DNA of 64,000 nt, taken from NCBI GenBank assembly GCA_946406115.1, contig OX291562.1, positions 11,686,001 to 11,750,000 on the forward strand. The letters run 5' to 3'. The stretch comes from Apoda limacodes. Its lineage: Eukaryota; Arthropoda; Insecta; Lepidoptera; Limacodidae. The translations under genes were made by a program, and so were the position numbers. Below the pieces are notes generated by a model. It worked only from the letters and a program-made list of their open reading frames with translations. It had not been told where the DNA came from and did no database searches. This document shows, one piece after another, positions 1 to 11,208 of the stretch (position 1 is its first letter; each line of letters begins with the position of its first letter).

Positions 1-37
1 CGTGTAAGTATCGTCAAAAGTGTTTATACGAAACGTG

Positions 38-436
38 TATATGACAATACGTTATGTTAGAGGGATTTTTCTGACCTTTATATGATTATCATGTTTAAAT
101 CAGTCTATAGTTTTATAAAAGAAATGATTGTGCCCTGTATACGTTCATTGTACCATTGACACGATGATCATATATTTTTCTTGTAAACGAGAAACAGTTG
201 CATAAGAGGGTTCCTTAAAGGTCACCGCTGCGACTGTTTGAAGATGATTATATAATTTGATCGTGTTAACGTTGTCTAGACTGAATTAAATGACTAAACG
301 TTTGTATAAAATACTATAACCCAATTCCTTGAAATTTGAGACCACTTGTTAACTGTATAGCAGTCATCTTTGCGTTATATAACCAAACGTTATTTAGTTT
401 CTATATAATAAGACAACTTTGCTAGTTGGGTATGTT
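38..436 (+). repeat. Inverted repeat arm A1 (pairs with 7500-8393)
   Basis: Shared blocks include 'atatgacaatacgttatgt', 'gatcatatat', 'ggttccttaaaggt', 'aatttcaaggaatt' (reverse) and 'actttgctagttgggta'. The partner matches in reverse orientation. No coding is seen. It may be a non-autonomous transposon family; its ends are not defined. Confidence 0.65.
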
Positions 437-1331
437 GTTAGATTCTTTACACATAAAAAAAGTATTTTCTTTAACAGATGCAGAGAATTACAGACAGTTA
501 CCTTAACATCTTCATCTAACAAATCTTCCACAACAAAATCACAGAAACAAAATTAAATGCTTTTACTAAAACAAGAACAAACATATTTATTGCAACAACA
601 AAGACCCTTATTACAAAGTGGTATACTTTACATTACTTCAATCAAACTGTAAATTAATTTTCCAAGGTATTCCAGCCACTTCATTTACGAAAATGTTGCC
701 AAGCCCTGGTTTAAGTGTTGCTCGCTGTCAAATTAATGAGCCAATTTCAGCAAGCCGGGTTACCACCTCTATTTTACAAGGTGGTAATGCGTTGTTACGT
801 ACAGTGCTTTACTTTAGTGTATCTTACCTTTTTAACATTTCACTGATTTTACAGTGTTTAGCTTGGCACTTCTGTTCCTTTATTTTGTGATTAGTTTATG
901 CTTATTGCCAGGGTTAAATTAATAGCACTAACAGTGACAAAACCTATCTTATTTCTAGCAAAATATAATAAGGTAATTTATGCCTACGTAACAAAATAGA
1001 CAATAATAAAACTTACTTATTGTTCGTCACTTTATTTAGAGGTACTTAAAATTTAGATTTATTGCATTTATACAAAATCCGTTTTTTACCCTTTGGGCAC
1101 GGAACCCTAAAAAGGCTTATTCAGAAAATTAAACTGTTTTCATTTACCTATTTAAATATAATCTTACTAAAATAAGCGTTTCCACGGTATATTTAATTAC
1201 TGTTCTCATGTATTTGTCTATTCATACTATTGAGTAAAACATTAATAATACAGTAATAACAAAACGATATACCTTCTAAGAAACTTATTATTAAAATTAA
1301 AATTTATTAATTAAACTTATTTACTTACATT
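437..1331. other. AT-rich stretch without recognised gene
   Basis: The only recognisable element is a short 3' fragment of the GGGTTCCGTA family at about 1080-1117 (accctttgggcacggaaccc). A 90-codon open frame at 618-890 has no coding-like features. Confidence 0.6.
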
Positions 1332-1553
1332 AAATTAAGTCGGTATTAAGTTAGGTGAGATCACGAAGACAATACCAATATTTTTAATGTAAAGCTATTA
1401 CGTACTTAAAAATCTGATTATGCATTAAAAAAAATATTTTACTTATACTCAAGAGTTTCAATAAAATAAACACACTGCGTTTATTTTCTTTAGTTATACA
1501 TAATTAAGTTGGTATTAAGTTAGGTGAGATGACAAAGACAATAGCAATAGTTT
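1332..1553 (+). repeat. Direct duplication of a 50-bp unit
   Basis: 'aattaagt(c/t)ggtattaag' through 'aagacaata.caata' occurs at 1332-1382 and again at 1503-1553, 171 bases apart, with a few mismatches. The sequence between is AT-rich and anonymous. Confidence 0.7.
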
Positions 1554-1811
1554 GTATGGAAAGCTCCTTTAATTAGAGCTTTCACGCCGATCCAGCATCC
1601 GAGAACATTGGGGTGCTATTTCATTATTTAGGCATAGCGATGAATATTATGTTTTATTTTTAAATTGGTTAATGCTTTAAAATTGAATACTTTATTTTTT
1701 AAACATGGTCTCACAGATTTAGCACATTTTTTTTACAAATTTTAAACATTTATGTAATGAGTATTTGTATTGAGACTGATTGTTTTCTACGTATAATATT
1801 TATATGTTTAC

Positions 1812-2081
1812 AAAAAAAAAATCAGCCAAGTGCGAGTCGGACTCGCGCACGAAGGGTTTCGTACCATTATCTACAAAAACGAGCAACAAAATCAAGTATA
1901 TAACAGAAGAAATACATATTCTGTGAAAATTTCAACTGTCTAACTATAACGGTTCATGAGATACAGCCTGGTGACAGACGGACGGACGGACGGACGGACG
2001 GACCGACGGACGGACGGACGGACGGACAGCGAAGCTTTAGTAATAGGATTCCTAATTTCAGGTATGGAACCCTAAAAACTA
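1812..2081 (-). repeat. GGGTTCCGTA-family repeat with GGAC microsatellite
   Basis: It starts 'cagccaagtgcgagtcggac' and ends 'tatggaaccctaaaaa'. A (GGAC)n tract at 1976-2029, the expanded form of the family's usual GTCTGTCTGTC, sits near the right end. This is a lepidopteran dispersed non-autonomous repeat; I name the family by its own motif. Confidence 0.7.
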
Positions 2082-2084
2082 CAG

Positions 2085-2185
2085 TTATATTTGTATTTAT
2101 ATTTGTTGTCTGGTATCCATAGTACAAGATTTGCTTAGTGCAAATGGTACTGTCCGAAAATATTTATTAAAAAAAAATACAAATA
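2085..2185 (+). repeat. Fragment of tRNA-derived SINE (3' part)
   Basis: 'tgttgtctggtatccatagt' and 'tttgcttagt' match, in reverse, the 3' body of the SINE copies at 9430-9650 and 51105-51300. The tRNA-like head is missing. Confidence 0.45.
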
Positions 2186-2361
2186 ACTAAAGCTTTGTTA
2201 TGTCATCTTTTCTTCTTAAATCATTTTTTTTTAATCTTGCCGATTTTTAAGTAATTATGTACCGTTTTATTTACCTACTTTAAAAATACAGTGTCCCGGA
2301 TGAATAAAGTTATATCAAAAATATTTAACAGTTTCGTTACTACTGTTAATTTTTTATGTCC

Positions 2362-2487
2362 TCAATTAACTTCTCCTTGAGATGACAAGTTATTAATAAT
2401 GGGTCCGAAGAACGGAATTGCTTTCTTTTGAGACCCTAAAAATGATTTGTGACTGCTTTTTATTTATGTTCGTGTGTGTGTATGTAC
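2362..2487 (+). repeat. Dispersed repeat B, copy 1
   Basis: 'aattaacttctccttgag', 'ttgagaccctaa' and a 'tgtgtgtgtatg' end are shared with 41430-41565. Both copies are in the same orientation. Unclassified. Confidence 0.45.
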
Positions 2488-2490
2488 GAA

Positions 2491-2597
2491 AGGTCGGCAA
2501 CGCGCGAGTGATACCCCTGGTGTTGCAAGAAACCATAGGCTACGTTGACCGCTTACCATCAGGCGGACCGCAAGCTTGTTTGCCAACTTAGTAGTTT
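2491..2597 (+). mobile_element. Jockey-group LINE, 3' end fragment
   Basis: It contains 'ggtcggcaacgcgcgagtga', 'gaccgcttaccatcaggcgg' and an A-rich tail. It is the same family as the large copy at 53878-56283, in the opposite orientation. Confidence 0.7.
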
Positions 2598-2949
2598 AAA
2601 AAAAAATTGGAATCGCATAACTTGAGATACACTATTTCGCTTCACAATATCTTAATCGATTCCTTTACACCTGAAATCGATTTAATTAGTTTTTCAGAAA
2701 CATTTTTTTTTAAATTCAATATGGCGTTTATTTTTTGCCAAAAATCTTCGATATCAAGTGGCTGCCGGACTAAAAAATATTGTAGGAAATACCACAAGTA
2801 TAAGAAATAATATGCAGAAACCTTTATTTTTATGGTAATATAATGATTATAGAGATTAATACTAATAATAATGATAATAAAGAAAAACATATATATACAT
2901 TGAATTCAAAATTACCTACATTTTATTTTATTTCACGTATAGCCATATT

Positions 2950-3340
2950 TTTGGCTTTACATAAGTACAGGATATAACAACATAAGTACAACAATATGAG
3001 TAGTTAGCTATTTACATAGCATCTTTAGGTAACAATCTGATAAACTTGTCAAATACCTTTTGGTTGGACGATTGCAATCGTTCAATAACAAAAATATGAA
3101 AAATCGCTGTTCTTGTGTATATGGTCTGTGCCTTAACCAGGTGTACATGAATAGGTAAGGTATTGCGTCTATAATATAGTGAGATTGGTAGTTGCCGTGC
3201 GACCTACAAATGTGGCAATTAGCTCCACTGCTCCTGAATAATGATCGCCAGACCATGATTAAGACTACTGAAAGATAATGAATACATGGAAAAAGTGATA
3301 TTACGTGTAGCAATAGCCACTGGGCGCGGGGGCCAATAGA
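2950..3340 (-). other. Unclassified segment, possibly the 3' end of a transposon
   Basis: On the - strand a 101-codon open frame (3313-3008) is followed by 'gaaataaaataaaatg' with AATAAA near 2930. The frame has no recognisable domain. It could be a degraded element 3' end or a chance frame. Confidence 0.25.
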
Positions 3341-3507
3341 AATAAACTATTAACACATTTAGGAATTTATATAATGAGTCTTGTCGTAACTAATAAGTAT
3401 ATTTATATATTTTATACTTTACATTTCTAAAATTTTCAATTTTTTAAATATCTAATTTTAGTTATAAGTTTAGTTTTGATGTTCAATGTTTAAAAGTTTT
3501 ATACTTA

Positions 3508-3590
3508 AGTCAAAGTCAAAAGTCAAAGTCAAAATGGTTTATTCAAATAAGGATTTTACAATCACTTTTGAATCGTCAAAGTTATAAAAT
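3508..3590 (+). repeat. (GTCAAA)n-headed dispersed repeat
   Basis: 'agtcaaagtcaaaatgg', 'ttattcaaata' and 'gaatcgtcaaag' form a common lepidopteran repeat, probably a LINE tail. A related copy lies at 32040-32125 (aatcaaaatcaaatcaaac). Confidence 0.5.
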
Positions 3591-3767
3591 ATTATTTTTT
3601 GTGCCAGGAACTTTTTAATATTATTGTTCTACATTTTTATCTGCAAGGTCACCTTTGGGGACTATCCGCAACTTCTATAAACTCATTATTACATGTAATA
3701 GCACAACCTTTAGCCATAATTTTTAATAATTGTTTCAATCGAAAGTGGTTTATTTCCTAATGAGATG

Positions 3768-4397
3768 AAACTTAGCAAAGTAATACCTCTTTTTAAATCA
3801 GGTAGTACAACAGATCCTAATATTTTCGGCCTATTTTAATACCAGTTCAATTCAGTTCAGTAAAGTTTTCGAAAAAATCATACTTTCTCAAATGTTCAGC
3901 CATTTCTGTATCAATGACTTACTTAGTAGTAAACAGTTTGGCTTAATGGAAGGCCATTCCACAACAGATGCAGGAGTGTCACTATAAAAATATATTTAAG
4001 GCCTTGCATGGTACTCTGAAAGAATGTTGTGATTTATCTAAGGCATTATACTGTGTTCAATATAAAAATCTGATCAAAAAGCTACATCACTGTGATATAA
4101 GAGACAAAGCTTTAGATCTTTTGACCTCTTCTTTGAGTAAAGCAGTGTATAAAAAATAGATATCAACTGTGAAGAGCTCCAGGATCAGCAGTCACTATAT
4201 TATATTTAACAAAAATTACCGGCAACATAAGCATTATCACTATTTATTGAACTACCTACGTATATTGCAAATATTAATTAACTTTCAAGACACAATCAAT
4301 CGCATTAGAGGTTCAGTGGCTTTGAAAACACGTAATACAAACTCGAGAAACTCCTTTTCAGGGTGTATCTCAGGGGCGCATTTTGGGGCCACACTTT
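3768..4397 (+). mobile_element. Degraded LINE reverse transcriptase fragment (Jockey/CR1 group)
   Basis: Across frames one reads 'PLFKSGSTTDPN', 'QFGFMEGHSTTDAG', 'CCDLSKAFDCV'-like text (first catalytic Asp region) and 'GVSQGRILGP', in the RT order. Several frameshifts and stops break it. It is a different subfamily from the abundant LINE at 53.9 kb. Confidence 0.75.
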
Positions 4398-4632
4398 GAT
4401 AAGTAGTAGGGCGCTGTCTTATTTGTTTTGTTTATACTGCTCTTTGTTTCTCCACCAGCCCAATTAATATTAGCTGGAATAGATTAACTAATTCGGTTGC
4501 GTTATCGAAGCTGTTTGGTAATTTCTTGGAAATACGTTTAGGTACTTCTTGTATGTTATGTTTATCTACCTACGTAGTTGTTCTGCTTATACAATTGTTT
4601 AAAATATAAAATTAAATACATCTGTTTTGTTT

Positions 4633-4745
4633 TAAACCACTAAGGTGGCAAACAAGCTTGCTGTCCGGTAAGCCTATGGACGCTTGCAACACCTGGGGCA
4701 TCACGCGCGCGTTGCCGACCCTTCAAAAATCTAAAACTTCTTTCT
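4633..4745 (-). mobile_element. Jockey-group LINE, 3' end fragment
   Basis: 'accactaaggtggcaaacaa', 'gcctatggacgcttgcaaca' and 'gcgcgcgttgccgacccttc' match the 3' end at 53895-54010. A short internal deletion removes 'gcctgatggtaagcggtcac'. Confidence 0.7.
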
Positions 4746-5029
4746 TGAAGATTAATAATGATCCTTCGGACGGCACGTTAGATCGTCGGTCGGCCTTCGG
4801 TGTTATCGTAATAATATGGTAGTCCTGTGGCCACTAGATAGACAACATCCACCCATTCCTACTTTGATCTACACTGGGTTAACTCTACCACGCTGGCCAC
4901 TCGACTGTCATATGAAGACAACCTTGTAGGACCGACAAGCGTTAGTACATGCCCTCCAAAATACTATTAATAAAAATAAAACCGCTAACCTGTCCTATAG
5001 CTTAAGTGTCATACTAGGGCTACAAAATA

Positions 5030-5195
5030 CTGCCATGCTAAGCCTCTTTTGGGACAGTACAGTACTATTCAAGTATATAAGGTCTCCCGCCCTGTAGACT
5101 TACGAACCGATGGCGTAGTGACATTCATAAGTGCTCAATTATTGTAGCCGAAACTGAATAAATTAAATTGAATTTGAATTTGAATTTGAATATAT
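5030..5195 (+). mobile_element. LINE 3' tail with (GAATTT)n
   Basis: A 3' UTR-like block ('gaccgatggcgtagtgacat') ends in 'gccgaaactgaataaa' and a (TTGAAT)n run at about 5165-5191, the kind of short tandem tail left by some non-LTR elements. No ORF is attached. Confidence 0.45.
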
Positions 5196-5286
5196 ATTTA
5201 TTATGTCAAAAATACTTACATGATTTGTAGAAGTCACCTTAAAATAATAAATAAAAGAAATACTTCGAAGGCACTACGCCAGAAGC

Positions 5287-6155
5287 TTGGAGCAGAAGCG
5301 CGGTCATACTTTTCTTTTTCCCATTTTGATTCTGAGCTATATCTATAAGCTGTTTTCCAGGGTCATTACAAATCGTCTCCAATGCAGGTTTCACGAATTC
5401 CAGCCTCCTAAACAAGCCGGTTTCCGAAAAGTCTTTAGTACCATGGACCTCATACATACGCTCCGCCAGAATATACGCAAGACACAGGAGTATAATCAGC
5501 CTCTTTGCGTAGCGTTCGTGGACTATGAAAAAGCCTTCGATTCCATCGAGACCTGGGCGGTACTACAGTCTCTTCAGCGATTCCATATTGACTATTATTA
5601 CCTCGAAGTTCTCAAGTGTTTGTATAACAGATTCACACAGTTAGGTAGGTCCAACTTTGAGAAAGAGGTTAACCGAAGAATCCAGCTCGATTGGGCAGCG
5701 TTCGAGAAACTACACAACATCTTTTCATCCAGAATACCTCAGTGCCTAAAGACGAAAGTCTATAATCAATATGTGTTGCCAGTAATGACTTATGTACAGA
5801 AATGTAGTCTCTTAATGTTGGCCTCTTAAATAAGCTCAGAGTCTTGCAGCGAGCTATGGAAAGAGCTTAGTGTTTCTTTGCGCAATAAAATCCGAAATGA
5901 GGAAATTCGCCAAAGAACCAAAGTTACCAATATAGCTCATACAGATAGGAAGCTGAAGTGGCAATGGGCAGGTCACATCGCTGATGCGGAAGAATGGTTC
6001 TCGAGTGGCGACCACAGATCAGAAGACGCAGCGTATGAAGGCCTCCTGCCAGGTGGACAGACGACCTGGTTAGAGCCGCAGAGACCTGATGGACGCAGGC
6101 GGCTTAGGACCGGCCGTTGTGGAGACATATGGGGAAAACCTACGTTTAGCAGTTA
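5287..6155 (+). mobile_element. RTE-clade LINE, internally deleted fragment
   Basis: The translation shows RT blocks SYIYKLFSRVITNRLQ, QAGFRK and FVDYEKAFDSIE (first catalytic Asp), then jumps after KCLYN directly to LGRSNFEKEVNRR and VLPVMTY of the post-RT region. The palm motif with the second Asp pair is therefore lost. The end resembles WQWAGHI of the C-terminus. It is the same family as 57519-58555. Confidence 0.8.
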
Positions 6156-6786
6156 AAATCATCCAGCTACCTAGGTATAAGTGATTCGTACGAACTTATA
6201 TTATAAATAGGAAGAAACACAAAAATTAACACGATACTTTCAAATGTTTTTTAATAATTTAAACTAAAAAAAAAAATCTAGATACTTTTATGCCGCACTT
6301 TAATAAAATTTAAATACATTCCTGAACAAAAAAAAATCCATTTCTACAAATCTGGGGCAAACACTACACAGGACATTCAATTTAAATGCGGTCCTGATGC
6401 CCTTAGGGTATTACAAGGTACGTCCGTCCAACAAATCACGACCAGTTCCGATAGAAATGCAATCGATAGCCTTTATTACAACGTGATAGAGTTTGAAATT
6501 GAATTATTTATTATTAGGGTAAATAAGTCGATCAATTTACGAGTCATGTTTGAACAGGCGGTCACCCTCTGTGTAAGGGAGATTTGAGAGCGTCTACTTT
6601 ACGTATTTTGCTTACGCTATACTTAGTTTAGGAACGCAATATTTTAAATAAGGCTGATACTGTAAATAAAGTACTATCATAAGCGTTGGAAATGTTGTAT
6701 GGCAATAGTAATGTATAAAGTAAAAGATAAAAGTTGCGCAACGTCGATTACCTACATGTTGAACAACATGTTGCACATCAAACACA
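6156..6786. other. No recognised gene; anonymous AT-rich sequence
   Basis: Nothing firm is seen here. A short palindrome (CATGTTGAACAACATG) lies at about 6756-6772. The block 6370-6590 is less AT-rich but contains no ORF or known repeat. Confidence 0.5.
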
Positions 6787-6903
6787 AGCGGTGCGATGAT
6801 AAAAAGTAGCCTTGGGAATCATTTCAAACAATTTTACAGAGCACAGCCCATTAAACAAGAGATTGAACACACACAGGGAGGCAAACTATCTCCTCTTACC
6901 TAA
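6787..6903 (-). mobile_element. Jockey-group LINE, small internal fragment
   Basis: 'gcggtgcgatgataaaaagt' and 'acacacagggaggcaaacta' correspond to 54178-54280 of the large copy. It carries the end of RT region text RLYNG ... TFYHRTA in degraded form. Confidence 0.6.
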
Positions 6904-7332
6904 TAATTGCAAGACATTTAAAAAAACACATTATCTTGTGTATCCGTTTGCCGGATATACGGCTATCCGGTTTGTGAGTTGGCAAGATGTCCGGTATCTG
7001 GCCAAAAAACTATCTATTTCATCTCTACGAAAAACTTCGTACTACACCATACAATTTTGATGACGTCATTCACACTGGTGCTCCTTAAAAAATTGTAGGC
7101 GATTTAAAGAATATTTCAATTATCTCCTTAAATATTACGTTTATACGTACCAACATTCATTTGAAATTTAACCAGTATCATAAAAAACCAAACAGAAATC
7201 TATAATTTTGATTTTATTTCGTAAATTTTATAAATATTTACATCATTCTCTATCGAGCTAATTTTCTCACTGGTGATCACATGATCTTTAAGTATTTACT
7301 ATTATTCGTCATTAGTTACATCAAAATCTTAT

Positions 7333-7356
7333 GAAGTGGACAACTTTGTCCACTTC
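7333..7356. repeat. Perfect 10-bp-stem hairpin
   Basis: GAAGTGGACA and TGTCCACTTC are separated by ACTT. No poly-U tract or gene end adjoins it. It lies in unassigned sequence just outside repeat arm A2. Confidence 0.6.
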
Positions 7357-7499
7357 GTCAACTACCTTGTTGCTGACGGTTTTACACTAAAAGCATTTTG
7401 CCAGGCTACCGATAAAAGATACTTAACACTTATCCATATATTATGTATAATGTAAGCAAAACCACATAAGCAGCCGAATCTAGGACGTGCGTCAATCAC

Positions 7500-8393
7500 T
7501 ACCCAACTAGCAAAGTTTTCCTATAATACAGAGACTAAAAATCATTCGATAATATAAAGTTTATGTAGTTGTACCTCAAATTTCAAGGAATTGTGTTATG
7601 ATATTTGATACAAACGTTTTGTTGAGAAATTTAATTCAGTTCAGAAGACGTTTACCGATCAAATTATATAAAAATCTTATAAAGGTCACTTATGCACCTT
7701 TAAGGAACCTTTTTATGCAACTCTTTGTCGTTTATACGACTAATATATGATCATCGTGTTAATGGTCATCAATACGAGTTAAGAGGGCGATATAGGCCAG
7801 AAAGCTAATTTCTGTAATTCTAACGTTGTGTATGTAAATGCACTATAAATCATTAGATAATGTAATATACATAACTATGAAATATATATGTTATTTATTC
7901 TTAAGTAATTTAAAATACCTAATTTATACCGTTATGACGCCTTGAAACTTTAATTTTTTTGTATGGAACTTAACGTTATTACCGTTTTGTAGTCACATTT
8001 TTTGACTTTTTGCTACAACTTAGAGTCAATGCACTAGATAACAAGCTATTCTAATTATTTAACCAACTTTCATAACAAACAAATGCAAAACATGCTTCAA
8101 AAATTTGCACAAGTGTTGAAACAATGGTCACTTCCAGATTTTTTACTGCATTAAATACAATAAATGAAAATAATTCAGTAAGATAATGCACTAGACAAAA
8201 GCCACTTTTATAAAATATATTTTTTACAATCCTAGCCTATACCGCAGCCTTAAGACTTTTTGCCAGTTCGACGACTCTTACAAGATAAACGTATGCATGT
8301 CACCATTATTCTTTTTGTAAGACTATAGATAGATTTCAACATGATATAAATCATATAAAAGCCATAAATTTCCCTCTTACATAACGTATTGTC
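7500..8393 (-). repeat. Inverted repeat arm A2, split by a MITE
   Basis: This is the reverse complement of 38-436, with the TTAA MITE (7783-8249) inserted after the 'atatgatcatcgtgt' block and the remainder resuming at about 8254. The nesting dates the MITE as younger than this repeat. Confidence 0.65.
7783..8249 (+). mobile_element. TTAA-flanked MITE, copy 1 (piggyBac-like target)
   Basis: The element is bounded by TTAA at 7779-7782 and 8250-8253. The ends are imperfect inverted repeats (GAGGGCGATATAGGC ... GCCTATACCGCAGCC). It carries no ORF. It interrupts the inverted repeat spanning 7500-8393. It lacks about 50 bases near the right end that copies 2 and 3 keep. Confidence 0.75.
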
Positions 8394-8519
8394 ATATACC
8401 CATATTTATTAAAAAAAAATCAGATTAAAAATAATTAAATAACTTATAGTTTTAATAAAGTCATATAAGTTGTAAGTATAAGTATGTAAATATAGCATGT
8501 ATGAAGTATTTTCTTCAAA

Positions 8520-8632
8520 ACATCTAACCTTCAGAGAGTCATAAACGAAGAAAGATTTTTCAATGTATGTATATTTATATTGTATTTTTTAAATCCATGA
8601 AGATTTTGTGTTTTTGTAAGATTGATACACTT
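8520..8632 (+). repeat. Dispersed repeat C, copy 1
   Basis: 'catctaaccttcagagagtc', 'ataaacgaagaaagat' and 'tgaagattttgtgt' recur in order at 28975-29076 in the same orientation. Unclassified. Confidence 0.6.
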
Positions 8633-8773
8633 GGACTTAATATGTTACTTGAGAAGTTTTTAATAGCTAAATTAGTAAAACTTAGAATATATAAACCTAT
8701 ATATAATGTAAGTATTATTGATTTATCAGTTTTGTATCTAACCTAAGTAGTAAATATATGTGATTATCAGACG

Positions 8774-8857
8774 TAAGTCTATACCTTAGACTTATGTCCT
8801 CCTGAATCACTATTTTTATTTTTCAAACTGTTTAAAAATAAAAAGAGTGATTCAGGA
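8774..8857. repeat. Tandem hairpins, one with a 24-bp stem
   Basis: First hairpin: TAAGTCTA pairs with TAGACTTA (8774-8795). Second: 8800-8823 pairs with 8834-8857 with one mismatch over 24 bp and a 10-base loop. The size would suit a small-RNA precursor or a MITE remnant. The stem is largely A/T, which lowers the microRNA case. Confidence 0.6.
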
Positions 8858-9424
8858 TAAAACAGTCCCTACTGAATTTAAAAATAGAGTAGTTATATCA
8901 AAGCAAAGCGTTTGTCAAAGCTTTTCACTTCCAAAGCCATATCCGTGCAGAGTTTTTAAACTTTGCGCCGCAGTAGGTAGTAATCCGAGGATCTAGTTAC
9001 TGGCTGTTTCTGTTTCGCCCACACTTTCCTGTTTCTTTTTTTTGCATGTAAAGGAAATTTTCTAAATTAAAATACTTGGGAAGCTTACGTTTGTTATACG
9101 AGCATACAGACCTTTTAGCTTTGTGCATATACCTATCTTTTATAGCTTTTTCCCGCAATTTCACCCGCGCTGAATTCGATCATAAGTTGCTGTAGGATAC
9201 TTAGGAGATTAACTGGGATAGAATAGTAGATTGTATTACAAGGGAGCAAAATAATATTTTTACGGCGGAGGTGCTATTTTGAATCCAGAAAGTAGCGAAA
9301 AATTTTAGAGTTCCTGAGTATAGTAAGGGATTCAATATACGTCACCTGAGCTAAAAATATTTTGTGACTGAGTGTTACAGTCTATTTTTCATCCCCCTAT
9401 ATGAAAGAAGAAAAATATAAATAA
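8858..9424. other. Mostly anonymous; one Helitron-like end
   Basis: 'tagctttttcccgcaatttc' at about 9138-9165 is the reverse of a Helitron-like 3' end (GCGGG...AAAAGCTA). The rest shows no gene. Confidence 0.45.
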
Positions 9425-9650
9425 ATATTTTTTGGATATTACACACAGCGCCGTCTGGCCCCAAAGAAAGCAAAGCTTGTTTTATGGGTACCAGACAACG
9501 GATACAAATACATAAATATTACTTTTTTTGTAAATACATACATAAATACACCCAGACTCAAGACAAACACAAATGTTTATATTATGACATAAATGTTTGT
9601 CCAGTTCGGGAATCGAACCCAGACCCTCTGCACTGCAGCTGGCAAGGGCG
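9425..9650 (-). mobile_element. tRNA-derived SINE
   Basis: Read on the - strand, the head contains a B-box-like GGGTTCGATTCCCG (9605-9622), then a body with 'ttgtctggtaccc' and 'gccagacggcgctgtg'. Related copies lie at 51105-51300 and 52060-52310. The tRNA of origin cannot be assigned. Confidence 0.6.
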
Positions 9651-10489
9651 CTTTTAGATACAGTTCATGAAAAAAAAAATTAATAAAAAATTACAATAAA
9701 TGTTTAAAGTAAAAGAATTTATTAAAAATCTATATTTACATTTAAAGCATTTTGACAGTTTTGAAATGTTATATTTATTGAATTATTGTTGAAAAGAGTA
9801 GAGAACAAGGAAGCAGTTCTCATTTTTTTTAGAAATTCATCAAAGCCATTACTACCCGCATCGGGATCGGGAGCAAACCCGCACTTTGCTACCGCCTAAT
9901 GGCGAACCAATCAACGTTATTCGATTACATGGGATGAAAAGTATTTTATGTCTTTCTCCGTCTCTCCAACAATCTTCAACAGTTGTACGTCTTGTTTTAC
10001 TTGGATCCATAATAATCCACAGGAACAAAACTTTATGGATTTACTTTATCTAACAAAAGTCAATTGTTACCCAAAGATCAAACATCTGTTACGTCGAGCA
10101 AATTTCCAATTTTACGACTAGGTACTATCAAAAATGGCGGAGATCAAAATATCTTGTCGGAGCATTCAGCTTCTCAATCTCTATGTTTTATATTGCAAGA
10201 TGCGGAGAACAGAGCGTGTGAGGAGGTGTTCAGAGACCGGGCGAGGGTGGAAGTGAGAAATAATTGATGAGTGCATTAGAGACACGTGTCGGCCATCTTT
10301 TATTCAAATGCGCTGAGTTTGAGGATCTAGAGAAACGTTCGTTCGCCATTTGTATACGAAAGCGCTGCGACATTTACATACTTACATGTGCCTAACCCTA
10401 AATTCATTGGCATACAAAATATATTTACGTTGACAGTTTTTTTTTATGTGCAAATTGTAACTTATGGGTAGAGCAGAAGTTCCTCTATG
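9651..10489. other. No recognised gene; possible regulatory block at 10110-10300
   Basis: The 10063-10267 open frame is not convincing. The block around it is repeat-free and more GC-rich, with ACACGTGT (E-box) at about 10283 and TATCTTGTC. No splice-bounded exon was found. Confidence 0.4.
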
Positions 10490-10570
10490 AAAATCTCGTT
10501 GTTGGCCTATTGGTTTCGATTTCGCCTCGCGTCCTGACGAGGTTCAAGTCCGACGTGTACTAATGATTTA
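10490..10570 (+). mobile_element. tRNA-like SINE head
   Basis: An A-box-like TGGCCTATTGG (about 10504) and a B-box-like GGTTCAAGTCC (about 10542) are spaced as in a tRNA gene. The cloverleaf is not intact and an AT-rich body follows, so a SINE head is more likely than a functional tRNA. Confidence 0.5.
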
Positions 10571-11205
10571 TTTTTTTAATTTCTCGAGTACTTTGGTATA
10601 ACAAAATAAAGCGCTTTATTAGCAGCCGGTCGTTTTAGCATAAATTCTTGTACATTTTTACGTTTTAATTAAAAATCCAACCTTTAAATTTTTCATCAGG
10701 TACAGTTTTCAATAAAAAATACTGCAAAAAACACGATTTTAGTCTAATTTACAATTTGTTTCTGATCTAAGTACTTTTTTCTTTTTATTATATAAACGTC
10801 ACAATAAACTTTAAATTTAGTGCTTCAAAATGATTATTAAAATAGACTTCTACGATTTTCCATCGCTAAGTTATAAGCATTTCATATTTTATCATCGCTC
10901 CTAGTACTATGGAGCCTAAAGTAACTTGTATGGAAAAGAAAACATTTTGGTTAAAATTAAAAACTGTAAAAGAAACTGTAAAAATAAAAGAAACTGTACC
11001 AATTGATGTGTTACATCAAGAAAAATAAGAGTTCTAATACGAGCTGATGGTAACTTTTCTTGGTATTTATCATAAAGTGTAGACTAAAATACATGCATAT
11101 TTTGGGAGCAACAAAATCCTTGTTGCCCTGTGATTATTCACTCCACTGGCTTTTCGGTGTAGAAAAAGTCTGTGATCCTTCACGTTCCCACCTGCGTCGG
11201 TTAAA
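10571..11205. other. AT-rich sequence without recognised gene
   Basis: Nothing is seen except the probable AT-rich body of the preceding SINE. Confidence 0.5.
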
Positions 11206-11208
11206 GAA

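Noticed and set aside
1976..2029. CRISPR-like array (regular GGAC repeats)
   Set aside because: It is a tetranucleotide microsatellite with no spacers, in a eukaryotic repeat family.
3008..3313. 101-codon - strand frame as a small gene
   Set aside because: No motif, splice site or codon pattern supports it; kept only as an unclassified segment.
5287..5829. 180-codon open frame
   Set aside because: It is RTE reverse-transcriptase sequence with an internal deletion, not a host gene.
10490..10560. Functional tRNA gene on the + strand
   Set aside because: Box spacing is right, but a consistent cloverleaf and anticodon arm cannot be drawn.
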